A DNA stretch of 64,000 nt, from assembly GCA_963724535.1 (NCBI GenBank), contig CAVRVD010000013.1, positions 186,001 through 250,000 on the forward strand, read 5' to 3'. Positions 40,028-49,016 of the stretch are shown here, piece after piece. Origin of the DNA: JADJPO01 sp963724535 (GTDB lineage Bacteria > Actinomycetota > Actinomycetes > Actinomycetales > Kineosporiaceae). The position numbers and the translations under genes are program-made. A model generated the notes under the pieces. It was not told the DNA's origin and did no database searches. It saw only the letters and a list, made by a program, of their open reading frames with translations. Numbering within the stretch: position 1 is the stretch's first letter; each line of letters begins with the position of its first letter.

Positions 40028-41011
40028 TCAGCCGGACAGATGCGCCATGTGCCGGGCGAGCTCGTCGGCCGCCCGCGGCCCGTACGCCTCGGCGAACCGG
40101 TGCAGCGCACGGTCCCTGTCCAGCACGTACTCCTGGGGTCCGACCGTCTCGATGACGTGTGTGGCGAGCAGACAGCCGAGCTGTGCACACCGCTCCAGGG
40201 GCAGCTGCCAGGACAGGCCGGCCAGGAAACCGGCACGGAAGGCGTCACCGACCCCGGTGGGGTCGACCACCTCGGTCGCCGGGACGACGGGGACCTCGAC
40301 CCGCTCGCCGTCCCGAGTCTGGACGACGACGCCCTCCTTGCCGTGGGTGGTGATCCGGACCCGGACCCGCCGGCTGATCTCTGCGGCGTCCCAGCCGGTC
40401 TTGGTGTGGATCAGGGCCGACTCGTAGTCGTTGCTGAACAGGTAGTCGGCGCCGTCGACCAGCTGGCGCACCAGGGGTCCCTCCGACCAGGCCAGCTGCT
40501 GGGACGGGTCGGCGGCGAAGGGCAGGCCGCGCTGACGGCATTCGTCGGTGTGCCGGGCCATCGCCTCGGGGTCGTTCGGGCTGACCAGCACCAGGTCCAA
40601 CGGGCGCGCCCGGTGCAGCGGCCCGAGCTCGATCCGGCGGGCCTCGCTCATGGCGCCCGCGTAGAACGAGGCGATCTGAGCCTGGTCGAGGTCGGTGGTG
40701 CAGACGAACCGCGCGGTGTGCAACAGCTCGCTGGTGTGCACCGCCGAGCAGTCCACACCGTGCCGCTCCAGCCAGGAGCGGTAGTCCACGAAGTCCTCCC
40801 CGACCGCCCCCACCAGGAGCGGACGCACCCCGAGCTGGGCCAGGCCGAAGCAGATGTTCGCGGCGACCCCCCCGCGGCGGATCTGGAGGTTGTCGACCAG
40901 GAACGACAGGGCGACCCGATCAAGGTGTTCCACGATCAGACTGTCCGCGAACCGGCCGTTGAAACTCATCAGATGGTCGGTGGCGATGGATCCGGTAACG
41001 GCAATGTGCAC
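40028..41011 (-). CDS. adoK: PfkB-family adenosine kinase (Rv2202c/CbhK-like)
   Basis: 327 residues. PfkB fold with RRGGVAANICFGLAQLG near the N-terminus and the second signature VVDPTGVGDAFRAGFL holding the catalytic Asp. This group, syntenic with ctaC in mycobacteria, phosphorylates adenosine and not fructose-6-phosphate; that activity is inferred from position and similarity. The cytoplasmic product would serve purine salvage. An A/C-rich direct repeat (CCACCACATC twice) lies just upstream at 41043-41070. Confidence 0.8.
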   Translation of the reverse strand: MHIAVTGSIATDHLMSFNGRFADSLIVEHLDRVALSFLVDNLQIRRGGVAANICFGLAQLGVRPLLVGAVGEDFVDYRSWLERHGVDCSAVHTSELLHTARFVCTTDLDQAQIASFYAGAMSEARRIELGPLHRARPLDLVLVSPNDPEAMARHTDECRQRGLPFAADPSQQLAWSEGPLVRQLVDGADYLFSNDYESALIHTKTGWDAAEISRRVRVRITTHGKEGVVVQTRDGERVEVPVVPATEVVDPTGVGDAFRAGFLAGLSWQLPLERCAQLGCLLATHVIETVGPQEYVLDRDRALHRFAEAYGPRAADELARHMAHLSG

Positions 41012-41129
41012 CGGGTCACGCTACCGCCACTATCAGATCCGACGACCACCACATCCGACCGCCACCACATCAGACACGCGATGGCACGCAGCGCTCGCGG
41101 CGGCTACCGGTGAGCCGCGCCCGGACCGG

Positions 41130-41495
41130 TCAGCAGAAGCTGTCGCCGCAGGCGCAGCTGGCCTGGGCGCTGGGGTTGTCGATGGTGAACCCCTGCTTCT
41201 GCAGCGTCTCGACGTAGTCGATGGTGGCGCCGACCAGCTTGTCCCGGCTGAACTCGTCCACCACGAGCTGCATGCCATCGAAGTCGCGGACGGCGTCGCC
41301 GTCGAGCAGCTGGTCGTCGAAGGTGAGCTGGTAGGACAGGCCACGGCAGCCGCCAGGGGCGACCTCGACGCGCAACCGCAGGTCGGCGCGGCCCTCCTTG
41401 TCCCGCAGCGACTTGGCCACCGCCGCCGCGGACTCGGTGAGCAGCACGTCGTGATTCGGCTGCTGGGTGTTCTCCGGCTGGGTCTCGACGGTCAT
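41130..41495 (-). CDS. erpA: HesB/ErpA-type iron-sulfur cluster insertion protein
   Basis: 121 residues from the ATG at 41493-41495. A-type carrier fold with the three cluster cysteines: one in APGGCRGLSY and two in the C-terminal CACGDSFC. It transfers Fe-S clusters to target enzymes; the Rieske protein of the nearby bcc operon would be one plausible client. It matches Rv2204c by position. It is probably the first gene of the series erpA-adoK-aat. Confidence 0.93.
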   Translation of the reverse strand: MTVETQPENTQQPNHDVLLTESAAAVAKSLRDKEGRADLRLRVEVAPGGCRGLSYQLTFDDQLLDGDAVRDFDGMQLVVDEFSRDKLVGATIDYVETLQKQGFTIDNPSAQASCACGDSFC

Positions 41496-41667
41496 GGAAA
41501 CTCCGTGATCCTCGTTTGCCCGTGATCTTCGTGATCCGGGGGGCGGGGCGTGGGACGGTGCGTCTCGCCACGTCAGCGACGACGAAAGCCTGTTCATTCC
41601 CGGCCGGGGCTGCCCGCTGCCGGTGTTGCCAGGATACGTCGCCCGCACTCGCTCGGCACCCGAGGAG

Positions 41668-42819
41668 TCAGCCCAGCCTGCGCCAGGTCCGAGCCACCCG
41701 GGCCACCCGCTCGGCCAGTGCGTCCTCGTCCGCGGCGGTACGGGGGTCGTCGGAGCCGGCCACCGGGTAGGCGGCGTCCACCCCGATCGACTGAGCCTCG
41801 CGACGACCCACCTGCACCTGGCCGGCGACGACGACCACGGGGACGGCGCGCTGGCCGGCCAGCGCAGCAATCTCGGTGACCGGGCTGTTCCGCAGCGAGC
41901 GCCAGTCGAAGCAGGCCTGACCAACCAGGACCAGGTCAGGTCGGGTCCTCGGGTCGGCCACCCGGTCGGCGAGGCCGACCAGGTCCAGGGCGAACCGGGC
42001 CTGCGGCACCAGCTCGGCGCCCAGCAGGGCTAGGCCGTAGCCCAGGCCGCCACCGGCTCCGGAACCCGCCCGCGCGGCCGGCCCCCGCGCCGATGCGGGC
42101 TCGCCGAGCACCCGGGCCACTGCGTGCACGAGGTCACCCAGCGCCCGCTCCAGGTGCTGGGCCTGCTGCGGGCTGGCGCCCTTCGCCTCTGCGGTGGTGG
42201 CCGACGTGCCGTGAAAGCCGAGCACCGGCGCCGCGGTGTCGACCACGGCCACGAGCCGGGTACCCGCCAGGTCCGCACGCAGCCGGGGCAACCAGGACAG
42301 CTCGTCCTGGCCGACCCCCGCCAGCGCGGCGCCGCCGCCCCGCAGCCGGCTCCCGTCGTGCCCGGCCAGAGCGGCCAGCAGCCCCGCACCGGCGTCGTGG
42401 CTGGCCTCACCACCGAGGGCGACGACGACCCGGTCGGCACCCAGCCCACGGATCCGGCGCAGGAGCTCGCCGACCGGCGCGCTGCTGACCCGGCCCGGGT
42501 CCACCTGACCGGGCGGCAGCAGCTGCCGGCCGCAGACCTGGGCGGTCTCCAGGTAGGCGGTGGTCCCGTCGGTGTCCGTCACCAGCAGAACCGTCGCCGG
42601 GACCGGCGCGCCCGTTGGCCCGGTCACGGTCACCAGCACCGACGCGGTGTCCAGGACGGTGTCGAGGGTGTCGAGGAAGCCGGGGCCGGCGCCCGCCAGC
42701 GGGCAGGCGGCCACCACGTCGTCCGGGGCCTGCCTCACCCACCCCGCCGCCATCGCTGCGGCTGCCCGCGGGGCGGTCAGCGCGTCGGCGAACGCAGCAG
42801 CGGCGATCAGGACGCGCAT
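41668..42819 (-). CDS. Glycerate kinase-type protein (Rv2205c-like)
   Basis: 383 residues. The middle and C-terminal parts match the GarK glycerate kinase family (GGEASHDAGAGLLAAL, SGAGGGLGYGLALLGA, DLVLVGQACFDWRS). The N-terminal active-site loop, normally with a P-D-S/C-F-x-G pattern, here reads AAAFADALTAPRAAAAMA and has lost the Pro-Asp. Activity is therefore uncertain although the rest is well kept. Divergent from the GGDEF/EAL gene with 106 bases between. Confidence 0.8.
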   Translation of the reverse strand: MRVLIAAAAFADALTAPRAAAAMAAGWVRQAPDDVVAACPLAGAGPGFLDTLDTVLDTASVLVTVTGPTGAPVPATVLLVTDTDGTTAYLETAQVCGRQLLPPGQVDPGRVSSAPVGELLRRIRGLGADRVVVALGGEASHDAGAGLLAALAGHDGSRLRGGGAALAGVGQDELSWLPRLRADLAGTRLVAVVDTAAPVLGFHGTSATTAEAKGASPQQAQHLERALGDLVHAVARVLGEPASARGPAARAGSGAGGGLGYGLALLGAELVPQARFALDLVGLADRVADPRTRPDLVLVGQACFDWRSLRNSPVTEIAALAGQRAVPVVVVAGQVQVGRREAQSIGVDAAYPVAGSDDPRTAADEDALAERVARVARTWRRLG

Positions 42820-42925
42820 CGGAGCAGCCTCTCACGTGCCCGGATCATGCTCCCGGCCGATCAAGGCCGGCCGAAGGGGGGTCGATGTCATCGCCAGGAC
42901 CGGAGAGGGCGGCTGGAGGAACGGT

Positions 42926-45457
42926 ATGGAGCTCGTGCTGCGTCCCGGCATGCGCTTGATGCGTCGCCTGGGCGTCGCGGGCAAGTTCGGGTTGATCGCC
43001 GTCCTGCTGCTCCTGCCGCTGTGCACCAGCATGGCGGCCGGCTTCCGGGACGCCACCAAGCAGATCTCGATCGTGCACACCGAGCGCGACGGCCTGGCCT
43101 GCGTCAAGCCCTTGGTCCGGCTGGTCATCGAGCTGAACCAGTCCCGCAACCTCGCCCTGCACGGGCAGCGCCCCGGCGACACGTGGGTGGGCATCGTGCG
43201 GGAGCTGGAGGACTCGGTCGCCATGTACGGCGACGAGTTCGGGATCAACGGCGACTGGGCCACGTTGCGCCAGGAGGTGAGCCGCGTCTATGCCGCGGAC
43301 ACCGAGCTGCCCGAGCTGGCCGTTCGCGCCGAGAGCGCTGCCCGCCGGACGAACCAGATCATCAAGCAGGTCGCCGACACCTCAGCACTGACCCTGGACC
43401 CGCAGCTGGACAGCCACTACCTGACGCGGATCCTGGTGGACCGGCTGCCCCGCCTGGTGATGGCCGCCGCTGACGCCCAGGCGTTGCGCGGGCAGGAGCG
43501 CGCCCCCGACGCCCTCGAGCTCGGCGTGAGCACCGGCGACTTCAACGAGGCCGCCCGACAGCTCAACTACGACCTGACCACCGCGACCACGACCACCGGC
43601 TGGCCGGCGCTGCGCCACCATGTGGCCGCCGAGTCCTGGGCGCTGAACTCCGCCGTGGCCCAGTACGCGAACACCCTGATCGGCGGGGACACCCGGCAGC
43701 CCCGGGTCCCGGCCGCCGACCAGCTGGACATCGCCGCCCTGTCCACCGCCGCGGCGGCGCTGAGCAACGTCACCTCCACCTCACTCGACCAGCTGCTGGT
43801 CCAGCGTGGTGAGCGCTTGATGGGCGAGCGCACCCGCCCGCTGCTGCTCACCCTCGTCGTCCTGGCCATCGTGTTCTATCTGCTCACCGCTCTGTTCCGG
43901 GCCACCACCCGGGACGTTCGGACGGTGCTGGAGGACATCAGCACGGTGACCAACGGGGCACTGAACCAGACCAGCCCACTGGGCGGGTCGGACGAGTTCA
44001 GCCAGATGAGCCGCGCCGTGATCTACGCCCGGGACCGGCTGACCGCCCTGGTCGGCACGCTGAAGTACCAGGCGACCCATGACGAGCTGACCGCACTGGC
44101 CAACCGCAACCTGTTCACCGAGAAGGTCGAGGAGGCCCTGGCCGCGGCCGCAGACACCGGCAGCGGCCCCGCCGGGGCCGTCCGGAAGGGACCACAGCGG
44201 GTCGGGGTCCTGCTCATCGACCTCGACGCGTTCAAGGCGGTCAACGACAGCTTCGGACATGACCTGGGCGACCGGCTGCTGCGCACGGTCGGCGCCAGGC
44301 TGCACCGCAGCGTGCCCCGGCGCAGTGTCGTCGGCCGCCTCGGCAGCGACGAGTTCGCCGTCCTGGTCACCGACCCGCGCCACCTGCGCTCGGCGAAGGA
44401 CATGCTGACCCGGCTCGAGGAGGCCCTGGCCGCGCCCGTCGACATCGAGGGACGGCTGATCACCGTGCAGGCCGGCATCGGGTTCGCGCTGGCCGAACCG
44501 GACGCGGCGGTCAGTGCCCTGGAGCTGATCCGCAATGCCGACGTCGCGCTCAGCTACGCCAAGAACCACGGCAAGGGCCACAGCGTCGTCTTCGAGCCGT
44601 CCATGCACGCGGCCACCCGGGAGCGAACCGAGCTGTCCGCCGAGCTGGTCACGGCCATCGAGCGCGGCGAGATGAACCTCGTCTACCAGCCGATCGTCGA
44701 CCTGCACACCGGCACGCTGCACGGGGTCGAAGCCCTGCTGCGCTGGGACCACCCGACCCGCGGGCAGGTCTCGCCGGCGGTGTTCGTGCCGCTGGCCGAA
44801 GCGACCGGCCAGATCACCCGGATCGGCCGCTGGGTGCTGCAGCAGGCCTGCGAGCAGCTGGCGCAGTGGCAACGCGGCTTCCCCGACGCCTACCCGCTGG
44901 TCATGGAGGTGAACCTGGCCACCGAGCAGCTCGCCGACGCCGGCCTGGTCGCCGACGTCCTGGCCACGGTGCAGAGCAGCGGGATCGACGCCTCGGCCCT
45001 AGTCCTGGAGATCACCGAGTCATCGCTGGTCCGGGACGTCGACATCGCCCTGACCCGCCTCGGTCAGCTCTCGGCGATGGGGCTGAAGATCGCCCTGGAC
45101 GACTTCGGCACCGGGTACTCCTCGCTGAGCTACCTGCGCCGGCTGCCGGCGACCGTGCTGAAGATCGACAAGTCGTTCGTGACCGACGGCTCCACCGAGG
45201 GTGAGTCCCTGCTGCGCAGCATCGCCGACCTCGGCACCGGGCAGGGCATGCAGATCGTCGTGGAGGGCATCGAGACCGCCACCCAGGCGCGGTTCGTGCG
45301 CACGGCGGGCTGCCACCTGGGCCAGGGCCACCACTGGGCACCAGCGCTGCCCGCCGAGCAGATCACCGAGATCATCCGGCGTGGCGGGCGGATGCCCGCG
45401 GGGGCGACGGACCAGCTGCCCGTCCAGCGCGGAGTGGAGGTCTGGCACCACAGCTGA
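42926..45457 (+). CDS. Membrane GGDEF-EAL cyclic-di-GMP protein
   Basis: 843 residues from an ATG at 42926 with GGAGG six bases upstream. Two membrane helices (about residues 20-40 and 302-322) enclose a helical extracellular sensor; a HAMP-like linker follows. The cyclase motif is GSDEF near residue 472, not GGDEF, and no RxxD inhibitory site precedes it. The EAL domain is complete: EALLRW near 600, VMEVN, LEITESS, LDDFGTGYSSL, LKIDKSF and VEGIET. It is most likely a phosphodiesterase of cyclic-di-GMP with a regulatory or weak cyclase domain. Confidence 0.93.
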   Translation: MELVLRPGMRLMRRLGVAGKFGLIAVLLLLPLCTSMAAGFRDATKQISIVHTERDGLACVKPLVRLVIELNQSRNLALHGQRPGDTWVGIVRELEDSVAMYGDEFGINGDWATLRQEVSRVYAADTELPELAVRAESAARRTNQIIKQVADTSALTLDPQLDSHYLTRILVDRLPRLVMAAADAQALRGQERAPDALELGVSTGDFNEAARQLNYDLTTATTTTGWPALRHHVAAESWALNSAVAQYANTLIGGDTRQPRVPAADQLDIAALSTAAAALSNVTSTSLDQLLVQRGERLMGERTRPLLLTLVVLAIVFYLLTALFRATTRDVRTVLEDISTVTNGALNQTSPLGGSDEFSQMSRAVIYARDRLTALVGTLKYQATHDELTALANRNLFTEKVEEALAAAADTGSGPAGAVRKGPQRVGVLLIDLDAFKAVNDSFGHDLGDRLLRTVGARLHRSVPRRSVVGRLGSDEFAVLVTDPRHLRSAKDMLTRLEEALAAPVDIEGRLITVQAGIGFALAEPDAAVSALELIRNADVALSYAKNHGKGHSVVFEPSMHAATRERTELSAELVTAIERGEMNLVYQPIVDLHTGTLHGVEALLRWDHPTRGQVSPAVFVPLAEATGQITRIGRWVLQQACEQLAQWQRGFPDAYPLVMEVNLATEQLADAGLVADVLATVQSSGIDASALVLEITESSLVRDVDIALTRLGQLSAMGLKIALDDFGTGYSSLSYLRRLPATVLKIDKSFVTDGSTEGESLLRSIADLGTGQGMQIVVEGIETATQARFVRTAGCHLGQGHHWAPALPAEQITEIIRRGGRMPAGATDQLPVQRGVEVWHHS

Positions 45458-45479
45458 GCAGGTTCCCGAGCCGATCGGT

Positions 45480-46901
45480 TCAGGAGCTGACCGGGGCCAG
45501 CGCCGCCAGCAGCAGGGTCTCGGCGAGAGCGGCCCGCTCGAACTCGGCCAGGTGCAGCGACTCGTCGGCACCGTGCGCGCGGGTATCGGGGTCCTCCACA
45601 CCGGTGACCAGCACGACGGCGTCCGGATAGACCTCCTGGAGGGCCGCGATGAACGGGATGGATCCGCCGACCCCCATCAGCACGCAGTCGGTTCCCCAGG
45701 CCTGCCTCAGGGCCCAGCGGGCGGTGTCGTAGACGGGTCCGCCGACCTCGCCCGTCCACGGCGAACCGGTCTCGCCGAGCTGCACCTCCAGCTGCGCCCC
45801 CCACGGCACGTGCGCCTCCAGGTGGGTGCGCAGGGCCTGGTAGGCGGCCTGCGGGTCCTGTCCGGGCGGCACCCGCAGCGAGAACTTCGCGCGGGCTCTC
45901 GGCTGCAGGGTGTTCGAGGCCTGCGCCACGTCCGGTGCGTCGATGCCGATCACCGTCAGCGACGGTCGGCACCAGATCCGTTCCGCGAGCGGTCCGGTCC
46001 CGATCAGTTGGACGCCGGCCAGCACGGCGGCGTCCGCGCGCAGGTCCGCCTCAGGGTACTCCGGTGCCCCCGCCGGTGCCGGTCCGCCCAGAAGGCCGGG
46101 GAGGGCGACGTCGCCGGCGTCGTCCCACAGGGTGGCCAGCAGCCGCAGCAGCACAGTCATCGCGTCCGGCACGGCCCCGCCGTACATCCCCGAGTGCACC
46201 GCGTGGTCGAGGGTGCGCACCTCGACGAAGCCGTCGACCAGCCCCCGCAGGCTGGTGGTCAGGGCGGGCACCCCGATCCGCCAGTTGCCGGAGTCGGCCA
46301 CGACGATCACATCGGCGGCGAGGGCGTCGCGGTGTTCGGCCAGGAACGCCTCGAAGGTGGGCGAGCCGATCTCCTCCTCCCCCTCGACGAAGACGGTGAC
46401 CCCGACCCCGACGTCCTCGGCCAGTGCCCGGAGCGCGGCCAGGTGCAGGCAGATGCCGGCCTTGTCGTCGGCGGTGCCCCGCCCGTAGAGGCGGCCGTCC
46501 CGCTCGGACGGCTCGAACGGCGGTGTGGTCCAGGCGCCGGCATCACCGGGGGGCTGCACGTCGTGGTGGGCGTAGAGCAGCACGGTGGGCGCACCAGGGG
46601 GTGCGGCACGGCGGGCCACCACGGCGGGCGCCCCCTCGACCGGCGCCTGCGGCGGACCGACCCGCAGCACCTGGACGTCGGGCAGACCGGCGTCGCGGAG
46701 CAGTCCAGCCACCACCCGGGCACTGTCCTCGACCCGGCCGGCGTCGAAGGCCCGCGCCGAGACGCTCGGGATCCGGACCAGCGTCTCCAGGTCGGCGCGC
46801 AGCCGGTCGCGCTGGGCGGCCAGGCGTGCGGCCAGAGCGGGGACGTCCACGGCCGGAAGCCGGCCCGCGGGTGGGGCGGGGACGGTGGTGTCAGCGGACA
46901 T
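45480..46901 (-). CDS. M20-family metallopeptidase (dipeptidase-like)
   Basis: 473 residues. Dinuclear zinc residues are in LLYAHHDVQPPG, GRGTADDKAGI (Asp and catalytic partner), VEGEEEIGSP and ADSGNW, with the dimer lid carrying DHAVHSGMYGG. It belongs to the M20 subgroup of actinobacterial dipeptidases, cytoplasmic. Substrate cannot be deduced. Convergent with the GGDEF/EAL gene (22 bases), divergent from the DUF3043 gene. Confidence 0.92.
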   Translation of the reverse strand: MSADTTVPAPPAGRLPAVDVPALAARLAAQRDRLRADLETLVRIPSVSARAFDAGRVEDSARVVAGLLRDAGLPDVQVLRVGPPQAPVEGAPAVVARRAAPPGAPTVLLYAHHDVQPPGDAGAWTTPPFEPSERDGRLYGRGTADDKAGICLHLAALRALAEDVGVGVTVFVEGEEEIGSPTFEAFLAEHRDALAADVIVVADSGNWRIGVPALTTSLRGLVDGFVEVRTLDHAVHSGMYGGAVPDAMTVLLRLLATLWDDAGDVALPGLLGGPAPAGAPEYPEADLRADAAVLAGVQLIGTGPLAERIWCRPSLTVIGIDAPDVAQASNTLQPRARAKFSLRVPPGQDPQAAYQALRTHLEAHVPWGAQLEVQLGETGSPWTGEVGGPVYDTARWALRQAWGTDCVLMGVGGSIPFIAALQEVYPDAVVLVTGVEDPDTRAHGADESLHLAEFERAALAETLLLAALAPVSS

Positions 46902-46964
46902 GACCGCAACCTAGCCCGTGCCCGTCCCGCTGTCGTTCGGCGCCCCGTCCTCTAGGCTGACGAC

Positions 46965-47600
46965 GTGTTCGGTTTCGGGCGAAGGGCCAAGGGCGACACC
47001 GCCTCGGGTGCGGAGCCCTCCCTGCGCACCTCGACCGAGGCGGGCGGCGACGGGCAGCGCTTCGGCAAGGGTCGACCGACACCGACCCGTCGTGAGGCCG
47101 AGAGGCGCAACTACCGACCGGTGGTAGGTGGCAGCGGGCCGGGCCCCAACGCCACGAGGGCGGAACGCAAGGCGGCCCGCAAGGCCCGGCGCGAGGTGGC
47201 CAACGCCGAGCGCTCGCTGCAGCGCCAGGCGATGTTCAGCGGTGACCAGAAGCACCTGCCCGCCCGCGACCGGGGTCCGGCACGGCGCTGGGTCCGCGAC
47301 TACGTCGATGCGCGGCGCGGCCTCGGCGAGTACTTCCTGGGTTTCGCGGTCATCGCCCTGGTGATGAGCCTGGTCCGAAGCCCGGTCATCCAGCTCGCGG
47401 CCACCGCGCTGATCTGGTCGGTCATGATCGCCGTGGCCGTGGAGAGCTACCTGCTGCGGCGCACCATCAAACGCGAGACCGAGAACCGGTTCGGCGACCA
47501 GGCGCACGGCGCGGCCACCTACGGGATGATGCGGTCGCTGCAGCTGCGTCGCACCCGGCTGCCTCGGCCCCAGGTGGCCCGCGGCCAGTTCCCGGGCTAA
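46965..47600 (+). CDS. DUF3043 membrane protein (Rv2206-like)
   Basis: 211 residues from a GTG at 46965. A basic N-terminal half (RRAKGD, RPTPTRREAERRNYRP, RAERKAARKARREV) is followed by the conserved GDQKHLPARDRGPARRWVRD and two hydrophobic helices (about residues 120-160), then a basic tail. Members of DUF3043 are actinobacterial inner-membrane proteins without assigned function. The basic N-terminus would be cytoplasmic and may touch nucleic acid or lipid head groups. Confidence 0.9.
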   Translation: MFGFGRRAKGDTASGAEPSLRTSTEAGGDGQRFGKGRPTPTRREAERRNYRPVVGGSGPGPNATRAERKAARKARREVANAERSLQRQAMFSGDQKHLPARDRGPARRWVRDYVDARRGLGEYFLGFAVIALVMSLVRSPVIQLAATALIWSVMIAVAVESYLLRRTIKRETENRFGDQAHGAATYGMMRSLQLRRTRLPRPQVARGQFPG

Positions 47601-47611
47601 CCAACCGCCGG

Positions 47612-47626
47612 GCCCGACCCTCGGGC
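47612..47626. terminator. Hairpin between convergent genes
   Basis: GCCCGA-CCC-TCGGGC in the 35-base gap between the DUF3043 gene and the small gene at 47636. The place suits a bidirectional terminator. The stem is only six pairs and has no T-run. Confidence 0.45.
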
Positions 47627-47635
47627 GCCGCCGGC

Positions 47636-47854
47636 TCACTCCAGGGGACGCAGGCTCATCGGCCCGTACACCGGTTCACCGTCGCGCAGCAGGGTCACCG
47701 ATTCCACCCCCGCGTCCAGGAGCTCGCGCCAGCTCTCCCCCACCCAGGTCTCGGCATCGGCCTGGCTCGGGAAGCCGGCCTCGTCCGGCTCGAAGACCTC
47801 GGCATCGACGGGACTGCCATCGGCGGCGTGATAGCGCCAGGTCCATCCGCTCAT
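47636..47854 (-). CDS. Small conserved hypothetical protein
   Basis: 72 residues from an ATG at 47852-47854, acidic and with aromatic residues: SGWTWRYHAADGSPV, then FPSQADAETWVGESWRELL and a C-terminal strand VTLLRDGEPVYGPMSL. This looks like a complete small alpha/beta domain and not a chance frame. Similar short proteins are widespread in actinomycetes (from memory). Function unknown. Confidence 0.7.
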   Translation of the reverse strand: MSGWTWRYHAADGSPVDAEVFEPDEAGFPSQADAETWVGESWRELLDAGVESVTLLRDGEPVYGPMSLRPLE

Positions 47855-47936
47855 GGCGCCACCGTAACGGGGGCCGAGCCGGATCCGTCCCGGCCGGCCC
47901 GTTCGCTGGTCCGCTGGGGCTCGCTACTCTCGGCAG

Positions 47937-49016
47937 GTGTTCTGCGTCACCGGGTCGAGGACGATGCCGCGCACCTTGGTGGTGGCGACGTCGTCGACCA
48001 GCACGGTCCTGCTGACGGTGGACGGCCTCGCGCCTCGCGGCGAGCCGACCCCTGAACCGGGCATGACCCTGCGCCGGGGCGGTGTCCGGGTGCTGGCCCT
48101 GCCCAACCAGAGCGGCGGCACCGGCGCCCTGGTGGTCGGGCTGGATGGGCGCACCCTGCTGTGGGCGCCGGTGGCCGGCCGAACCCACGGCCGGGACGGG
48201 GAGCCGTTGGCCGCCACGGCCTACCAGGCGCTGGCCGGGGCCGACCTGGACGGCCTGGTGCTCGACCTGGACATGCCCGGCGGTGCCGCGGCCGTGGCGG
48301 CGGACCTGGCCCGGCTGCGACGCGCGGGTGCGCCGTCGCCGGGCTGCGACGTGGTGGCGATCGGCGAGGGCCGCGGCGACGGACCCGACCCGGCGCTGGC
48401 CGCGCGGCTGGCTCGGTGGGGGGTGCGCCGCGCCGCCGATCGGGAGCCGGTGGCCGAGGGCGGGCCCGTCGCGGCAACGCCGCCACGGCGGACCCTCGTG
48501 CTGGGGCCCGCAGCCTCCGGCAAGTCGGCCCTCGCCGAGGACCTGCTGCTGCCGGAGGCGGAGGTGGTCTACCTGGCGACCGGACCGGCGCCCACCGCTG
48601 ACGACACCGACTGGGCCGACCGGGTGCGCCGGCACCGCCTGCGCCGACCACCGAACTGGCAGACCGAGGAGTCCGGCGACGCCGACCTGCTGCGCCGGCC
48701 GGGTCCGCCGTTGCTGTTCGACTCGGTCGGGGGGTGGGTCACGGCGACCCTGCAGGACTGCGGAGCCTGGTCCGACACCGCCGGGTGGCAGCTCAGGTGG
48801 GAGCGGGAGGTGGCGACCCTGGTCGAGGCCTGGCGCGCCGGCCTTCGTCGGGTCGTGGCGGTCTCCGAGGAGGCCGGTTGGGGGGTGGTGCCGGCCACCG
48901 CGTCCGGTCGGCTCTACCGGGACTGTCTCGGTCTGGTCAACCAGCAGCTGGCCCGGCACGCCGAGCAGTGCCTGCTCGTCGTGGCGGGACGGGTGGTGCG
49001 CCTGGATGGACACTGA
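47937..49016 (+). CDS. cobU: Cobinamide kinase/guanylyltransferase CobU with extra N-terminal domain
   Basis: Up to 359 residues from a GTG at 47937; ATG at 47964 is an alternative with GAGG just before it. Residues 185-359 are CobU: P-loop LGPAASGKSALAE, guanylyl-acceptor region RRHRLRRPPNWQTEES with the His, and VPATASGRLYRDCLGLVNQQL. The N-terminal 180 residues resemble the C-terminal half of the metallo-beta-lactamase-like domain fused to CobU in streptomycetes, but without metal-binding His residues (inference). It activates the cobinamide side chain in vitamin B12 assembly. cobT overlaps it by 11 bases. Confidence 0.8.
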   Translation: MFCVTGSRTMPRTLVVATSSTSTVLLTVDGLAPRGEPTPEPGMTLRRGGVRVLALPNQSGGTGALVVGLDGRTLLWAPVAGRTHGRDGEPLAATAYQALAGADLDGLVLDLDMPGGAAAVAADLARLRRAGAPSPGCDVVAIGEGRGDGPDPALAARLARWGVRRAADREPVAEGGPVAATPPRRTLVLGPAASGKSALAEDLLLPEAEVVYLATGPAPTADDTDWADRVRRHRLRRPPNWQTEESGDADLLRRPGPPLLFDSVGGWVTATLQDCGAWSDTAGWQLRWEREVATLVEAWRAGLRRVVAVSEEAGWGVVPATASGRLYRDCLGLVNQQLARHAEQCLLVVAGRVVRLDGH

